Of a stretch of DNA of 12,300 nt, positions 1 to 6,744 are shown one piece after another. This stretch comes from an uncultured Pseudomonadota bacterium (GTDB lineage: Bacteria > Pseudomonadota > Gammaproteobacteria > Steroidobacterales > Steroidobacteraceae), in the NCBI GenBank assembly GCA_946479515.1, contig CAMLGF010000092.1:1-12300 (forward strand), in the 5' to 3' direction. The position numbers were made by a program, and so were the translations under genes. Under the pieces are notes generated by a model, which searched no databases, was not told the DNA's origin, and worked only from the letters and a program-made list of their open reading frames with translations. How positions within the stretch are numbered: the stretch's first letter is position 1; each line of letters starts with the position of its first letter.

Positions 1-1900
1 TGTCGGTAGTGGTGTGCATCATCTCGATGCTCATTTTTTCACTGGCCAGCAGATCACCCACGTCGCGGACCAGGCCCTGTCGGTCTATGGCGACAATGGT
101 GAGTGTCACGGGCTGCGTGCTCTCGGCCGCCGTCCAGCTGGCCGCGATCAGGCGCTCAGGTCGGCTGGCGCTCATGCGCCTCAGTCCGGGGCAATCCGCA
201 CGATGAATGGTCACGCCGCGCCCCACGGTGGTGTAACCGGCGATGGGCTCGGGTTTCACCGGCGCGCAGCAGCGCGCGAAGCTGATGGGCAGGTCATCGA
301 CGCCGCCGACCAGTACCGGCGACCGTGCCGCCTTGCGCGTACCGGCGCGACGGCGTGGCGCGGGCGGCGCGTGCGCGGGTCCCGCGGCCGGCTCGGGTGT
401 CGCGCCCGCCTTCTGCGCCGCCTCTTCGTCTAACTTCCGGAACCAGGCGCGCACCTTGGAGCGCGCCCGGGCGGAATTCAGGAAGCCCTGGGTCTCCGAG
501 AGCCAGTCGCGGCTCGGCTGCGGCTGCTTGTGCGTGATGATCTCGACGATCTCGCCATTGGCCAGCGCGCGGGTCAGCGGAACGATGCGGCCATTGACGC
601 GTGCGCCGCGGCAGCGATGACCCAGATCGGTGTGCACGTGATAGGCGAAGTCGAGCGGCGTCGCGCCGTGCGGCAGGTCCACGACTTCGCCCTTGGGCGT
701 GAGCGCATAGACGCGGTCCTCGAACAGCTCCGAACGCACCTGATCGAGGAAGTCGCCGTCGTCCGCAGAGCCGCCGCCGGTCTGCGGTTCGAGCAATCTG
801 CGCACCCATTCGATCTTGCGGTCGTAGCTCACGTCGTGCGCCCGCGGCGCGCGCCCTTCCTTGTACTTCCAGTGCGCCGCGAGACCGAGCTCGGCCTGGT
901 CGTGCATCTCGCGCGTGCGAATCTGCACCTCGACGGCCTTGCCCTCGGGTCCGAGCACGGCCGTGTGGATCGAGCGGTAGAAGTTGTCCTTGGGCGTGGC
1001 GATGTAATCGTCGAATTCGCCGCGGATGTACGTATAGGCGCCGTGCACCAGGCCGAGCGCGGTGTAGCACTCGGGCACGGACTCGACCACGATGCGCACC
1101 GCGCGCAGATCGAACACTTGCTCGAAGGTCAGCTGCTTGCGCTCCATCTTCCGGTGGATGCTGTAGATGTGTTTCGGCCGGCCGTAGACTTCGCCGGCGA
1201 TGCCCGCCGACTTCATCATCGCATCGAGCGAGCGGCAGAAATCGGCGATGTACCGTTCGCGGTCGGCGCGCTTCTCGGCGAGCGCCGCCGCGATGCGCCG
1301 GTAGTCATCCGGTTGCAGGTAGCGGAAGGCCAGGTCTTCCAGCTCCCACTTGAGCTGCCACAGGCCGAGGCGATTGGCGAGCGGCGCGAAGACTTCACGG
1401 GTCTCCAGCGCCAGCCGCTCGCGAATGGCCGCGTGCCCGTCCTTGGCGGCGAGCAGATCCACGAGCTGCCATGCCAGCCGCGCGAGCACCAGCCGCGGAT
1501 CGCTCACCACGGACAGCAGCATCTTGCGCAGCGCTTCGGCCTGCGCGGGTTCCAGGTGATGCGAGGCGGCGGCCACGGGTGTGAGGCGGATGTCGCCGAA
1601 GTGGGCGAGCTCCTGGGCGAGCGCACAGGGCTCGTGCCCGAAATGCAGCTCCACTTCGCGCCACCGTTCTTCCGCGGCGTCCGGCGGTCGCGAGTCGTTT
1701 CCGGCGGGCAGCGCGGCGAATGCCGCCTGCGCCAGCAGCGCCGCGGACAGCGTGCCATCCTCGGTCAGCGAGGCGACGATGACGGCGGCTTCCGACGCGC
1801 GCGCGATGGCTTCGCGCGGTACGCCCCAGGACTCGAGCCAGGCGGCGTGCGCATCGATCGCTTGCTGGAGGTGGGCGGCGCAGGAATGAAGGTTGTGCAC
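1..1900 (-). CDS. relA: RelA-type (p)ppGpp synthetase, C-terminus cut by window edge
   Basis: Ribosome-associated enzyme that makes (p)ppGpp from ATP and GTP/GDP during amino-acid starvation. I read 633 residues on the minus strand without a break. The N-terminal region has no HD hydrolase motif (degenerate, as in RelA). The synthetase has GRPKHIYSIHRKM at about 240-252 and EFDDYIATPK at 295-304; EFDD is the EXDD motif of RelA-type synthetases, not the RXKD of SpoT/Rel. VQIRT and LAAHWKYKEG follow at 325-348. TGS is about 393-455, a zinc finger 542-570 (C544, C545, H566, C570), and ACT/RRM begins near 597. Between TGS and the zinc finger there is only a short Ala/Pro/Arg-rich linker (about 485-535), so the protein should end near 680 residues against 744 in E. 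coli. The start is uncertain: GTG at 1900 is the best candidate, TTG at 1921 an alternative, and neither has a clear Shine-Dalgarno. Family assignment is firm. Confidence 0.93.
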   Translation of the reverse strand, partial: MHNLHSCAAHLQQAIDAHAAWLESWGVPREAIARASEAAVIVASLTEDGTLSAALLAQAAFAALPAGNDSRPPDAAEERWREVELHFGHEPCALAQELAHFGDIRLTPVAAASHHLEPAQAEALRKMLLSVVSDPRLVLARLAWQLVDLLAAKDGHAAIRERLALETREVFAPLANRLGLWQLKWELEDLAFRYLQPDDYRRIAAALAEKRADRERYIADFCRSLDAMMKSAGIAGEVYGRPKHIYSIHRKMERKQLTFEQVFDLRAVRIVVESVPECYTALGLVHGAYTYIRGEFDDYIATPKDNFYRSIHTAVLGPEGKAVEVQIRTREMHDQAELGLAAHWKYKEGRAPRAHDVSYDRKIEWVRRLLEPQTGGGSADDGDFLDQVRSELFEDRVYALTPKGEVVDLPHGATPLDFAYHVHTDLGHRCRGARVNGRIVPLTRALANGEIVEIITHKQPQPSRDWLSETQGFLNSARARSKVRAWFRKLDEEAAQKAGATPEPAAGPAHAPPAPRRRAGTRKAARSPVLVGGVDDLPISFARCCAPVKPEPIAGYTTVGRGVTIHRADCPGLRRMSASRPERLIAASWTAAESTQPVTLTIVAIDRQGLVRDVGDLLASEKMSIEMMHTTTD

Positions 1901-1925
1901 GGGATTCGTCGGTCGCGCCAACGAG

Positions 1926-1954
1926 TGAGGCGCGACAATTTTGCAGTGTATGAT
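1926..1954 (+). promoter_or_regulatory. Candidate ruvCAB promoter
   Basis: TATGAT (1949-1954) is a good -10 box (5 of 6) with TG directly before it. The best -35 at 17 bp is poor (TGAGGC, 1926-1931). It overlaps the candidate relA promoter on the other strand, so the two genes may compete for RNA polymerase. No LexA box was recognised by eye, although ruv genes are SOS-controlled in some bacteria. Confidence 0.25.
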
Positions 1955-1972
1955 ACCCGCAGGTTTTCTCAA
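1945..1972 (-). promoter_or_regulatory. Candidate relA promoter
   Basis: On the minus strand, TTGAGA (1972-1967, 5 of 6 to the -35 consensus) is followed after 16 bp by TACACT (1950-1945, 4 of 6 to the -10 consensus). It lies in the most A+T-rich part of the neighbourhood. It would give a leader of about 35-40 bases before the GTG at 1900. Prediction by eye only. Confidence 0.35.
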
Positions 1973-2054
1973 TCCGCGCAGGCTGTTACGCAGGTCGATA
2001 CTACTGATGGCGCGTTACCCAGGGACATCATGGCGCAGCTACCGGCCCGAGGCC

Positions 2055-2061
2055 GGAAGAG
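2055..2061 (+). promoter_or_regulatory. Shine-Dalgarno deciding the ruvC start
   Basis: GGAAGAG lies 8 bases before the GTG at 2070. It is the best ribosome-binding site among the in-frame candidate starts (TTG 1941, ATG 2007, GTG 2070, GTG 2082), and the resulting length matches the family. Confidence 0.45.
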
Positions 2062-2069
2062 TCGCGCCC

Positions 2070-2582
2070 GTGGCGCCCGCCGTGGTCCGGCTGTCGCCGC
2101 GAGGGCGGGCTCGCATCCTGGGTCTCGATCCCGGCTCGCTGCGTACCGGTTTTGGCGTCATCGATTGCGACGGCGGCAGCCTCACCATCGTTGCGCAGGG
2201 CTGCATCGCCACGTCCGGTGGACCGCTGGCCGACCGTCTGCGACTGATCCACGCGCGCGTGGCGGAGCTCATCCGCATGCACCGCCCCCAGGAGGTGGCG
2301 GTGGAACGGGTGTTCCTGTCGAAGAACGCCGACAGCGCGCTGAAGCTCGGGCAGGCACGCGGCGCAGCGCTGGCCGCGGTGCCGGCCACGCTCGGAGTGC
2401 ACGAATACGCACCGCGCGCGGTGAAGCTCGCCGTGGTCGGCGTGGGCGGCGCGGAAAAATCCCAGGTCGCGCACATGGTCCGGCAACTGCTGCGCGTCGA
2501 GCTGCGGCTCGCGGCCGACGCGGCCGATGCGCTGGCGATCGCGGTCTGTCACGCGCACAACCGGAATTCTCTGCCCGCATGA
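2070..2582 (+). CDS. ruvC: Holliday junction resolvase RuvC
   Basis: Endonuclease that cuts Holliday junctions symmetrically after RuvAB branch migration, in homologous recombination and repair. The RNase H-like fold is recognisable from ARILGLDPGSLRTGFGVI near the N-terminus and VAVERVFLSKNADSALKLGQ in the middle. The four acidic catalytic residues are present: D20 (LGLDPGS), E79 (VAVERVF), D150 and D153 (AADAADALAIA), counted from the GTG start. That start gives 170 residues, close to the 173 of E. coli. An ATG at 2007 would add 21 residues with no family match and has a weak ribosome-binding site; GTG at 2082 is also possible. The stop overlaps the ruvA start as ATGA, suggesting translational coupling. 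First gene of ruvC-ruvA-ruvB. The function is secure; only the start is uncertain. Confidence 0.9.
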   Translation: MAPAVVRLSPRGRARILGLDPGSLRTGFGVIDCDGGSLTIVAQGCIATSGGPLADRLRLIHARVAELIRMHRPQEVAVERVFLSKNADSALKLGQARGAALAAVPATLGVHEYAPRAVKLAVVGVGGAEKSQVAHMVRQLLRVELRLAADAADALAIAVCHAHNRNSLPA

Positions 2583-3175
2583 TCGGCTTCGTGCGCGGCA
2601 AGCTCGTGGTCAGGACCCCGCCGCATCTCACGGTGGACGTGGGCGGCGTGGGTTACGACATCGAGGCTCCGCTGTCCACGTTCTATACGCTGCCGGCGCT
2701 GGGCAGCGAAGTGCGCCTGCTCACGCACCTGGTGGTGCGCGAGGATGCGCACATCCTCTACGGCTTCGGCACGCAGGAAGAGCGCGCGCTGTTCCGCAAT
2801 CTGCTCAAGGTGTCGCAGGTCGGTCCCAAGCTCGCGCTGGCCATTCTTTCCGGCACCAGCGTGGAAGGCTTTGCGACGCTGGTGAAACTGCAGGATGCCG
2901 CCACGCTCACGCGCATTCCGGGCGTGGGGCGCAAGACGGCCGAGCGCGTGATCATGGAAATGAAGGACCGCCTGGAAAAGCTCGAGGAGGGCGCCGCGGG
3001 CGCGCCGCCGGCCAGCGGCGAGAACCGCGAACAGGGTGAGGCCTGGAATGCGCTGGTGGCACTGGGCTACAAGCCCGCCGAAGTCACCGCCATGCTCAAA
3101 CCCCTGGCAGGCCAGGGCGGCACGACCGAAGACCTCATCCGCCGCGCCCTGCAGGGCACGGTGCGGGCGCAATGA
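2579..3175 (+). CDS. ruvA: Holliday junction branch-migration protein RuvA
   Basis: DNA-binding subunit that grips the four-way junction as a tetramer and loads the RuvB motors. It has 198 residues (203 in E. coli). The N-terminal OB-fold (about 1-62) starts MIGFVRGKL. The acidic pin residues E55 and D56 are present in [12 protein letters not shown]. Two helix-hairpin-helix motifs follow: [14 protein letters not shown] (about 77-90) and [15 protein letters not shown] (about 111-125). A linker rich in Ala, Gly and Glu (about 137-152) leads to the C-terminal RuvB-binding domain (about 153-198, ending LIRRALQ). It overlaps the ruvC stop by four bases, and its own stop overlaps the ruvB ATG in the same way, so the three genes are almost certainly one transcript with coupled translation. 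Confidence 0.97.
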   Translation: MIGFVRGKLVVRTPPHLTVDVGGVGYDIEAPLSTFYTLPALGSEVRLLTHLVVREDAHILYGFGTQEERALFRNLLKVSQVGPKLALAILSGTSVEGFATLVKLQDAATLTRIPGVGRKTAERVIMEMKDRLEKLEEGAAGAPPASGENREQGEAWNALVALGYKPAEVTAMLKPLAGQGGTTEDLIRRALQGTVRAQ

Positions 3176-4230
3176 ACGCGGCGCCGGACAAACCGGTCGA
3201 GAGGCTGGTCACCGCCACGGGCACAGTCGCCGAGGAAGCCGTCGATCGCGCCATCCGGCCGAAGAAGCTCGCCGACTATGTCGGGCAGGAGCAGGTCAAG
3301 GCGCAGCTCGAGATCTTCGTGCAGGCCGCGGTGAAGCGCGGCGAAGCGCTCGACCATACGCTCATCTTCGGGCCGCCCGGTCTCGGCAAGACCACGCTCG
3401 CCAACATCCTGGCCAGCGAGCTGGGGGTGAACCTGCGCCAGACCTCGGGGCCAGTGCTCGAGCGCCCGGGCGATCTCGCGGCATTGCTGACCAACCTGCA
3501 GCCGCGCGATGTGCTGTTCATCGACGAGATCCATCGCCTGAGCGCCGTGGTCGAGGAGGTTCTCTATCCCGCGATGGAGGACTACCAGCTCGACATCATG
3601 ATCGGCGAGGGGCCCGCGGCGCGCTCGATCAAGCTCGCATTGCAGCCGTTCACGTTGATCGGCGCCACCACGCGCGCGGGACTGCTGACCTCGCCGCTGC
3701 GCGACCGTTTCGGCATCGTGCAGCGGCTCGAGTTCTACACGACGCCCGAGCTGGAGCGCATCGTCACGCGTTCGGCGGGCATTCTCGGCGTGCCCATCGA
3801 TGCCGACGGCGCGCAACGCATCGCACAGCGTTCGCGCGGCACGCCGCGCATCGCCAACCGGCTGCTGCGCCGCGCGCGCGACTACGCGGAAGTCAAGGGC
3901 GGCGGACGCGTGGACGAGGTCACGGCTCGTGCCGCCCTCGACCTGCTCGAGGTCGATCCGCAGGGCTTCGATGCCCTCGATCGAAAGTTGTTAGGCACCA
4001 TCATCGAGAAGTTCGACGGCGGCCCGGTCGGCATCGAAAGCCTGGCGGCCGCCGTGGGCGAGGAGCGCGGCACGCTCGAGGACGTGATCGAGCCTTTCCT
4101 CATCCAGCAAGGCTTCCTCATGCGCACGGCGCGCGGCCGCATGGCGACGCGTGCCGCCTATCTGCATTTCGGCCTCAAGATGCCGGAGCGCGCGCTCGCC
4201 AGCTTGCCGTTGTTCGAGGGCCAGAGTTGA
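3172..4230 (+). CDS. ruvB: Holliday junction ATP-dependent DNA helicase RuvB
   Basis: AAA+ ring motor that drives branch migration of RuvA-bound Holliday junctions. It has 352 residues (336 in E. coli), with a slightly longer N-terminus before the conserved [13 protein letters not shown]. Walker A is GPPGLGKTT (67-75), Walker B is FIDEIHRL (116-123), sensor 1 lies in LIGATTRAG (162-170), the arginine-finger segment is [10 protein letters not shown] (174-183), and sensor 2 is [13 protein letters not shown] (222-234). The C-terminal winged helix covers about 265-340 and includes [11 protein letters not shown] and LHFGLKMP. The start overlaps the ruvA stop (ATGA). A 63-bp gap to ybgC, without a gene or clear promoter, closes the ruv block. 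Identification is certain. Confidence 0.98.
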   Translation: MNAAPDKPVERLVTATGTVAEEAVDRAIRPKKLADYVGQEQVKAQLEIFVQAAVKRGEALDHTLIFGPPGLGKTTLANILASELGVNLRQTSGPVLERPGDLAALLTNLQPRDVLFIDEIHRLSAVVEEVLYPAMEDYQLDIMIGEGPAARSIKLALQPFTLIGATTRAGLLTSPLRDRFGIVQRLEFYTTPELERIVTRSAGILGVPIDADGAQRIAQRSRGTPRIANRLLRRARDYAEVKGGGRVDEVTARAALDLLEVDPQGFDALDRKLLGTIIEKFDGGPVGIESLAAAVGEERGTLEDVIEPFLIQQGFLMRTARGRMATRAAYLHFGLKMPERALASLPLFEGQS

Positions 4231-4293
4231 GCACCATCCCGGCACCTCGCCGCACCAGCGGCCTCGGCTTCTGTCTGGCCCGGGGCGGCTGAC

Positions 4294-4686
4294 ATGGAAT
4301 TCCGATGGCGGATCCGTGTCTACTGGGAGGACACGGATGGCGGGGGTGTCGTCTTCTACGCCAACTATCTCAAGTACCTGGAGCGCGCGCGCACCGAGTG
4401 GCTGCGTGCCATGGGCCATGCGCAGAGTGAGCTCGCCGAGAAGTTCGGCTTCGTGTTCGCGGTGGCGGAAGTGAAGCTGCAGTACCGCCGGCCCGCGCGA
4501 CTCGACGACGAGCTGGAAGTGTCCTGCGTGCCCGTTCCGGAAGGACGGGCGACGATCCGGTTCCAGCAGCTCATCCGTCGTGGTGAGGAGGTGCTGGTCG
4601 AGGGCGAAGTGCGCGTGGCCTGTGTCGATGCCAGGACTTTCCGGCCGCGGCGGCTGCCGGACTTCATACGGGTGGCCGAAGGGTGA
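4294..4686 (+). CDS. ybgC: YbgC family acyl-CoA thioesterase (hot-dog fold)
   Basis: Small cytoplasmic thioesterase of the 4HBT hot-dog family, conserved as the first gene of tol-pal clusters; E. coli YbgC acts on acyl-CoA and is linked to phospholipid synthesis proteins. It has 130 residues (134 in E. coli). The family signature is VYWEDTDGGGVVFYANYLK (9-27) followed by ERARTEWLR. The catalytic Asp is D15. Compared with E. coli, the neighbouring active-site residues are Trp11 for Tyr14 and Tyr22 for His25. The YRRPARLDD and ACVDARTFRPRRLP segments are also typical. The stop is 3 bases before the tolQ ATG. The link to Tol-Pal is by position; its exact substrate is unknown. Confidence 0.93.
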   Translation: MEFRWRIRVYWEDTDGGGVVFYANYLKYLERARTEWLRAMGHAQSELAEKFGFVFAVAEVKLQYRRPARLDDELEVSCVPVPEGRATIRFQQLIRRGEEVLVEGEVRVACVDARTFRPRRLPDFIRVAEG

Positions 4687-4689
4687 ACG

Positions 4690-5376
4690 ATGGAAAATGA
4701 ACTGAGCATTGTCCGGCTGGTGATGAACGCCAGCCCCGTGGTGCAGGGCGTGATGGGCCTGTTGCTGCTCGCCTCGCTGGTGTCCTGGACCATAATCTTT
4801 CGCAAGCGGTCGTTGCTGTCGCGGGCGCAGGACGAGGCCGAGACCTTCGAAACCAGTTTCTGGAAAGGCGGCGATCTCACCGCGCTGTATCGCCAGATCG
4901 AGGGCCGTGGCGGCGCCACGGGCATGTCCAGCATCTTCGAGTTCGGCTTTCGCGAGTTCGCGCGGCTGAAGCAGGGCGGCATCCCGCCGGACCAGTTGCT
5001 GGAGGGCGCCCGGCGGGCGATGCGCGTAGGCCAGCTGAAGGAGCTGGAGCGGCTGGAGGAGAGCCTGTCCAACCTCGCGACCATCGGATCGACCAGTCCC
5101 TACGTCGGATTGTTCGGCACGGTGTGGGGCATCATGAGTGCCTTCGTCGCGCTGGGTGGCGTGCAACAGGCCACGCTCGCGATGGTGGCGCCGGGCATCG
5201 CCGAAGCGCTGATCGCCACGGCCATCGGCCTGTTCGCGGCCATTCCGGCCGTGATCGCCTACAACCGCTATGCGGACCAGGTGAGCCGGCTCGAGCTGCG
5301 CTACGAGGCGTTCATGGACGAGTTCTCGACCATCCTGCAGCGTTACGCCGGCGCGGGCGCCGGCCGCGCGGCCTGA
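4690..5376 (+). CDS. tolQ: Tol-Pal system proton-channel protein TolQ
   Basis: Inner-membrane subunit of the TolQ-TolR motor (ExbB/MotA family), which uses the proton gradient to energise TolA for outer-membrane constriction at division. It has 228 residues (230 in E. coli). There are three hydrophobic segments: TM1 about 17-37 (VVQGVMGLLLLASLVSWTII), TM2 about 131-157 (IGSTSPYVGLFGTVWGIMSA), and TM3 about 168-193 (VAPGIAEALIATAIGLFAAI). The long cytoplasmic loop lies between TM1 and TM2. The glycine/threonine-rich TM2 and the APGIAEAL motif of TM3 are family hallmarks. It starts 3 bases after the ybgC stop, with the ribosome-binding site inside the end of ybgC. Confidence 0.97.
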   Translation: MENELSIVRLVMNASPVVQGVMGLLLLASLVSWTIIFRKRSLLSRAQDEAETFETSFWKGGDLTALYRQIEGRGGATGMSSIFEFGFREFARLKQGGIPPDQLLEGARRAMRVGQLKELERLEESLSNLATIGSTSPYVGLFGTVWGIMSAFVALGGVQQATLAMVAPGIAEALIATAIGLFAAIPAVIAYNRYADQVSRLELRYEAFMDEFSTILQRYAGAGAGRAA

Positions 5377-5386
5377 GGAGACGCCC

Positions 5387-5836
5387 ATGGCTTCCGTGCA
5401 GCAGAAGGGTCGCCGCCGCCGCCTCATGGGTGAGATCAACGTCGTGCCGTACATCGACGTGATGCTGGTGCTGCTCATCATCTTCATGATCACCGCGCCG
5501 TTGCTTGCCGAGGGCGTCAAGGTCGAACTGCCCAAGGCGGGGGCGCAGGCGATTCCGCCGGACATGCTCAAGGACACCAAGCCCATCGTGTTGTCCATCG
5601 ATGCCGAGGGCCGCCTGTTCCTCAACTACAACCAGCCCGAGGATGCACCGCTCGATGCCGCGACCGTCGAGGCGCAGGCCGCCGCGGTGCTGAGGCGCGC
5701 GCCGGAGACGGTGGTGCTGGTGCGCGGCGACTATCGCGTGGCTTACGGCGAAGTGGTGGCGGCGATGGTGCTTCTGCAGCGCGCGGGCGCCGACAAGGTC
5801 GGCTTCGTGACCCAGCCTCCCGAGCGCAAACGGTAG
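5387..5836 (+). CDS. tolR: Tol-Pal system protein TolR
   Basis: Inner-membrane protein with one transmembrane helix and a periplasmic domain; it forms the proton-driven motor with TolQ (ExbD/MotB family). It has 149 residues (142 in E. coli). A basic N-terminus (QQKGRRRRLMGE) precedes the membrane helix at about 19-41 (INVVPYIDVMLVLLIIFMI). D24 matches the essential proton-carrying Asp (D23 of E. coli). The periplasmic part includes KVELPKAGAQ and a C-terminal VAYGEVVAAMVLLQRAGADK with the usual fold. A strong ribosome-binding site (GAGGAG) overlaps the tolQ end. The gene is 4 bases from tolA. Confidence 0.97.
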   Translation: MASVQQKGRRRRLMGEINVVPYIDVMLVLLIIFMITAPLLAEGVKVELPKAGAQAIPPDMLKDTKPIVLSIDAEGRLFLNYNQPEDAPLDAATVEAQAAAVLRRAPETVVLVRGDYRVAYGEVVAAMVLLQRAGADKVGFVTQPPERKR

Positions 5837-5840
5837 CGGG

Positions 5841-6740
5841 ATGCCGCCGGCCTCGAAGCAGTCACAAACCCAGGGTAGATGGCGCGCGATCGCGCTGTCC
5901 GTGCTCGTGCACGGGTTGATCGTGGCCGCCGCCGTGCTCGGCTGGTTCACGTGGAAGCACGAGCCGCCGCCGCCGGAAACGCTGGCGGTGCAGGGCACTG
6001 TGGTCGACCCGCGCGAGCTGCGCGGTATCGACAAGCTGCCCGAAGCGGCGCCGGAGCCGGTGCCGCCCGAACCCGAGCCGGAGCCGGCTCCCGAAGTACA
6101 GCCCTCGCCACCTGAGGAGCAGGGACCTCCCGCACCCGATCCGGAGGAGCTGCGGCGCAAGGAGGAAGAACGGCTCGCGGCCGAGCAGGCCGCCCTGGAA
6201 AAGACAGAACAGGAAAAGGTCGAACAGGAACGGCTGGAACAACAGCGCCTCGAGGCCGAAAAGCAGGCGGCGGCGCGCGCGGCCGCGGAGAAGGCCGCGG
6301 CAGAAAAAGCCGCGGCTGAGAAGAGGGCAGCGGAGAAGAAGAAGGCGGAGGAGGCCGCCGCCGCGCGCAAGGCCGCGGAGGAAAAGGCCCGCCTGGCCCG
6401 CGAAGCGGAACTCAGGCGCAGTCTCGAGGCCGAAGAGCGGGGTAACGCGGCGCGCAACAGCGCGGAAGCCGCGCGCTGGTATGGTGCCATCGTCTCGCGC
6501 ATTGAGCGCGCGTGGATCAAGCCCGCCACGGCGGTTCCGGGTGTCACCTGCGTCGTGCGGGTCAGCCAGGTGCCGGGCGGCGAGGTCACGTCGGTCAAGG
6601 TCGACAGTTGCAGCGTGAACGATGCCGCGCTGCGCGAATCGGTGGAGTCCGCGGTTCTGCGCGCTTCGCCCCTGCCCACGCCGCCCGCGGGCGTGCCGTT
6701 CGAACGCAATTTGGAGCTAACATTCGCCCCGAGCTCGTGA
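5841..6740 (+). CDS. tolA: Tol-Pal system periplasm-spanning protein TolA
   Basis: Anchored in the inner membrane, it reaches across the periplasm to TolB, Pal and CpoB and transmits TolQR motion. It has 299 residues, much shorter than the 421 of E. coli. Domain I has a membrane helix at about 14-36 with the motor-contact residues S20 and H24 (SVLVHGL). A Pro/Glu-rich segment follows (about 42-100, runs such as PEPVPPEPEPEPAPE). Domain II is a charged Ala/Glu/Lys-rich helix (about 102-205) with tandem AAAEK-like repeats. Domain III (about 210-299) is the compact C-terminal TonB-like fold (ARWYGAIVSRIERAWIKP) with two cysteines, C237 and C257, that could form a disulfide. The Pro/Glu stretch and the short domain II are the differences from E. 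coli. Start: ATG 4 bases after tolR. Confidence 0.95.
   Translation: MPPASKQSQTQGRWRAIALSVLVHGLIVAAAVLGWFTWKHEPPPPETLAVQGTVVDPRELRGIDKLPEAAPEPVPPEPEPEPAPEVQPSPPEEQGPPAPDPEELRRKEEERLAAEQAALEKTEQEKVEQERLEQQRLEAEKQAAARAAAEKAAAEKAAAEKRAAEKKKAEEAAAARKAAEEKARLAREAELRRSLEAEERGNAARNSAEAARWYGAIVSRIERAWIKPATAVPGVTCVVRVSQVPGGEVTSVKVDSCSVNDAALRESVESAVLRASPLPTPPAGVPFERNLELTFAPSS
6279..6338 (+). repeat. Four tandem 15-bp units encoding AAAEK in tolA
   Basis: Four consecutive units read AAAEK, AAAEK, AAAEK, RAAEK (TolA residues 147-166). The DNA copies differ at synonymous positions, so the protein pattern rather than the DNA is conserved. They belong to the helical domain II of TolA; less regular EEAAA/KAAEEK segments follow. 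Expansion or loss of units would change the length of the periplasmic rod. Confidence 0.75.
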
Positions 6741-6744
6741 ACTC

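Noticed and set aside
1941..2069. Longer ruvC starting at TTG 1941 or ATG 2007
   Set aside because: The added residues do not resemble RuvC, and the better ribosome-binding site precedes GTG 2070. The ATG at 2007 cannot be fully excluded.
530..3175. 881-residue plus-strand open frame ending in RuvA
   Set aside because: Its first two thirds are antisense to relA and pass through ruvC in another frame; only the last 198 residues are a real protein, RuvA. A stop-free frame of this length is expected in GC-rich DNA.
3991..5625. 544-residue minus-strand frame
   Set aside because: Antisense to ruvB, ybgC, tolQ and tolR; His/Arg-rich with no recognisable domain.
5312..6709. 465-residue minus-strand frame rich in Ser and Ala
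   Set aside because: It mirrors the Lys/Glu/Ala repeats of tolA on the opposite strand and has no support.
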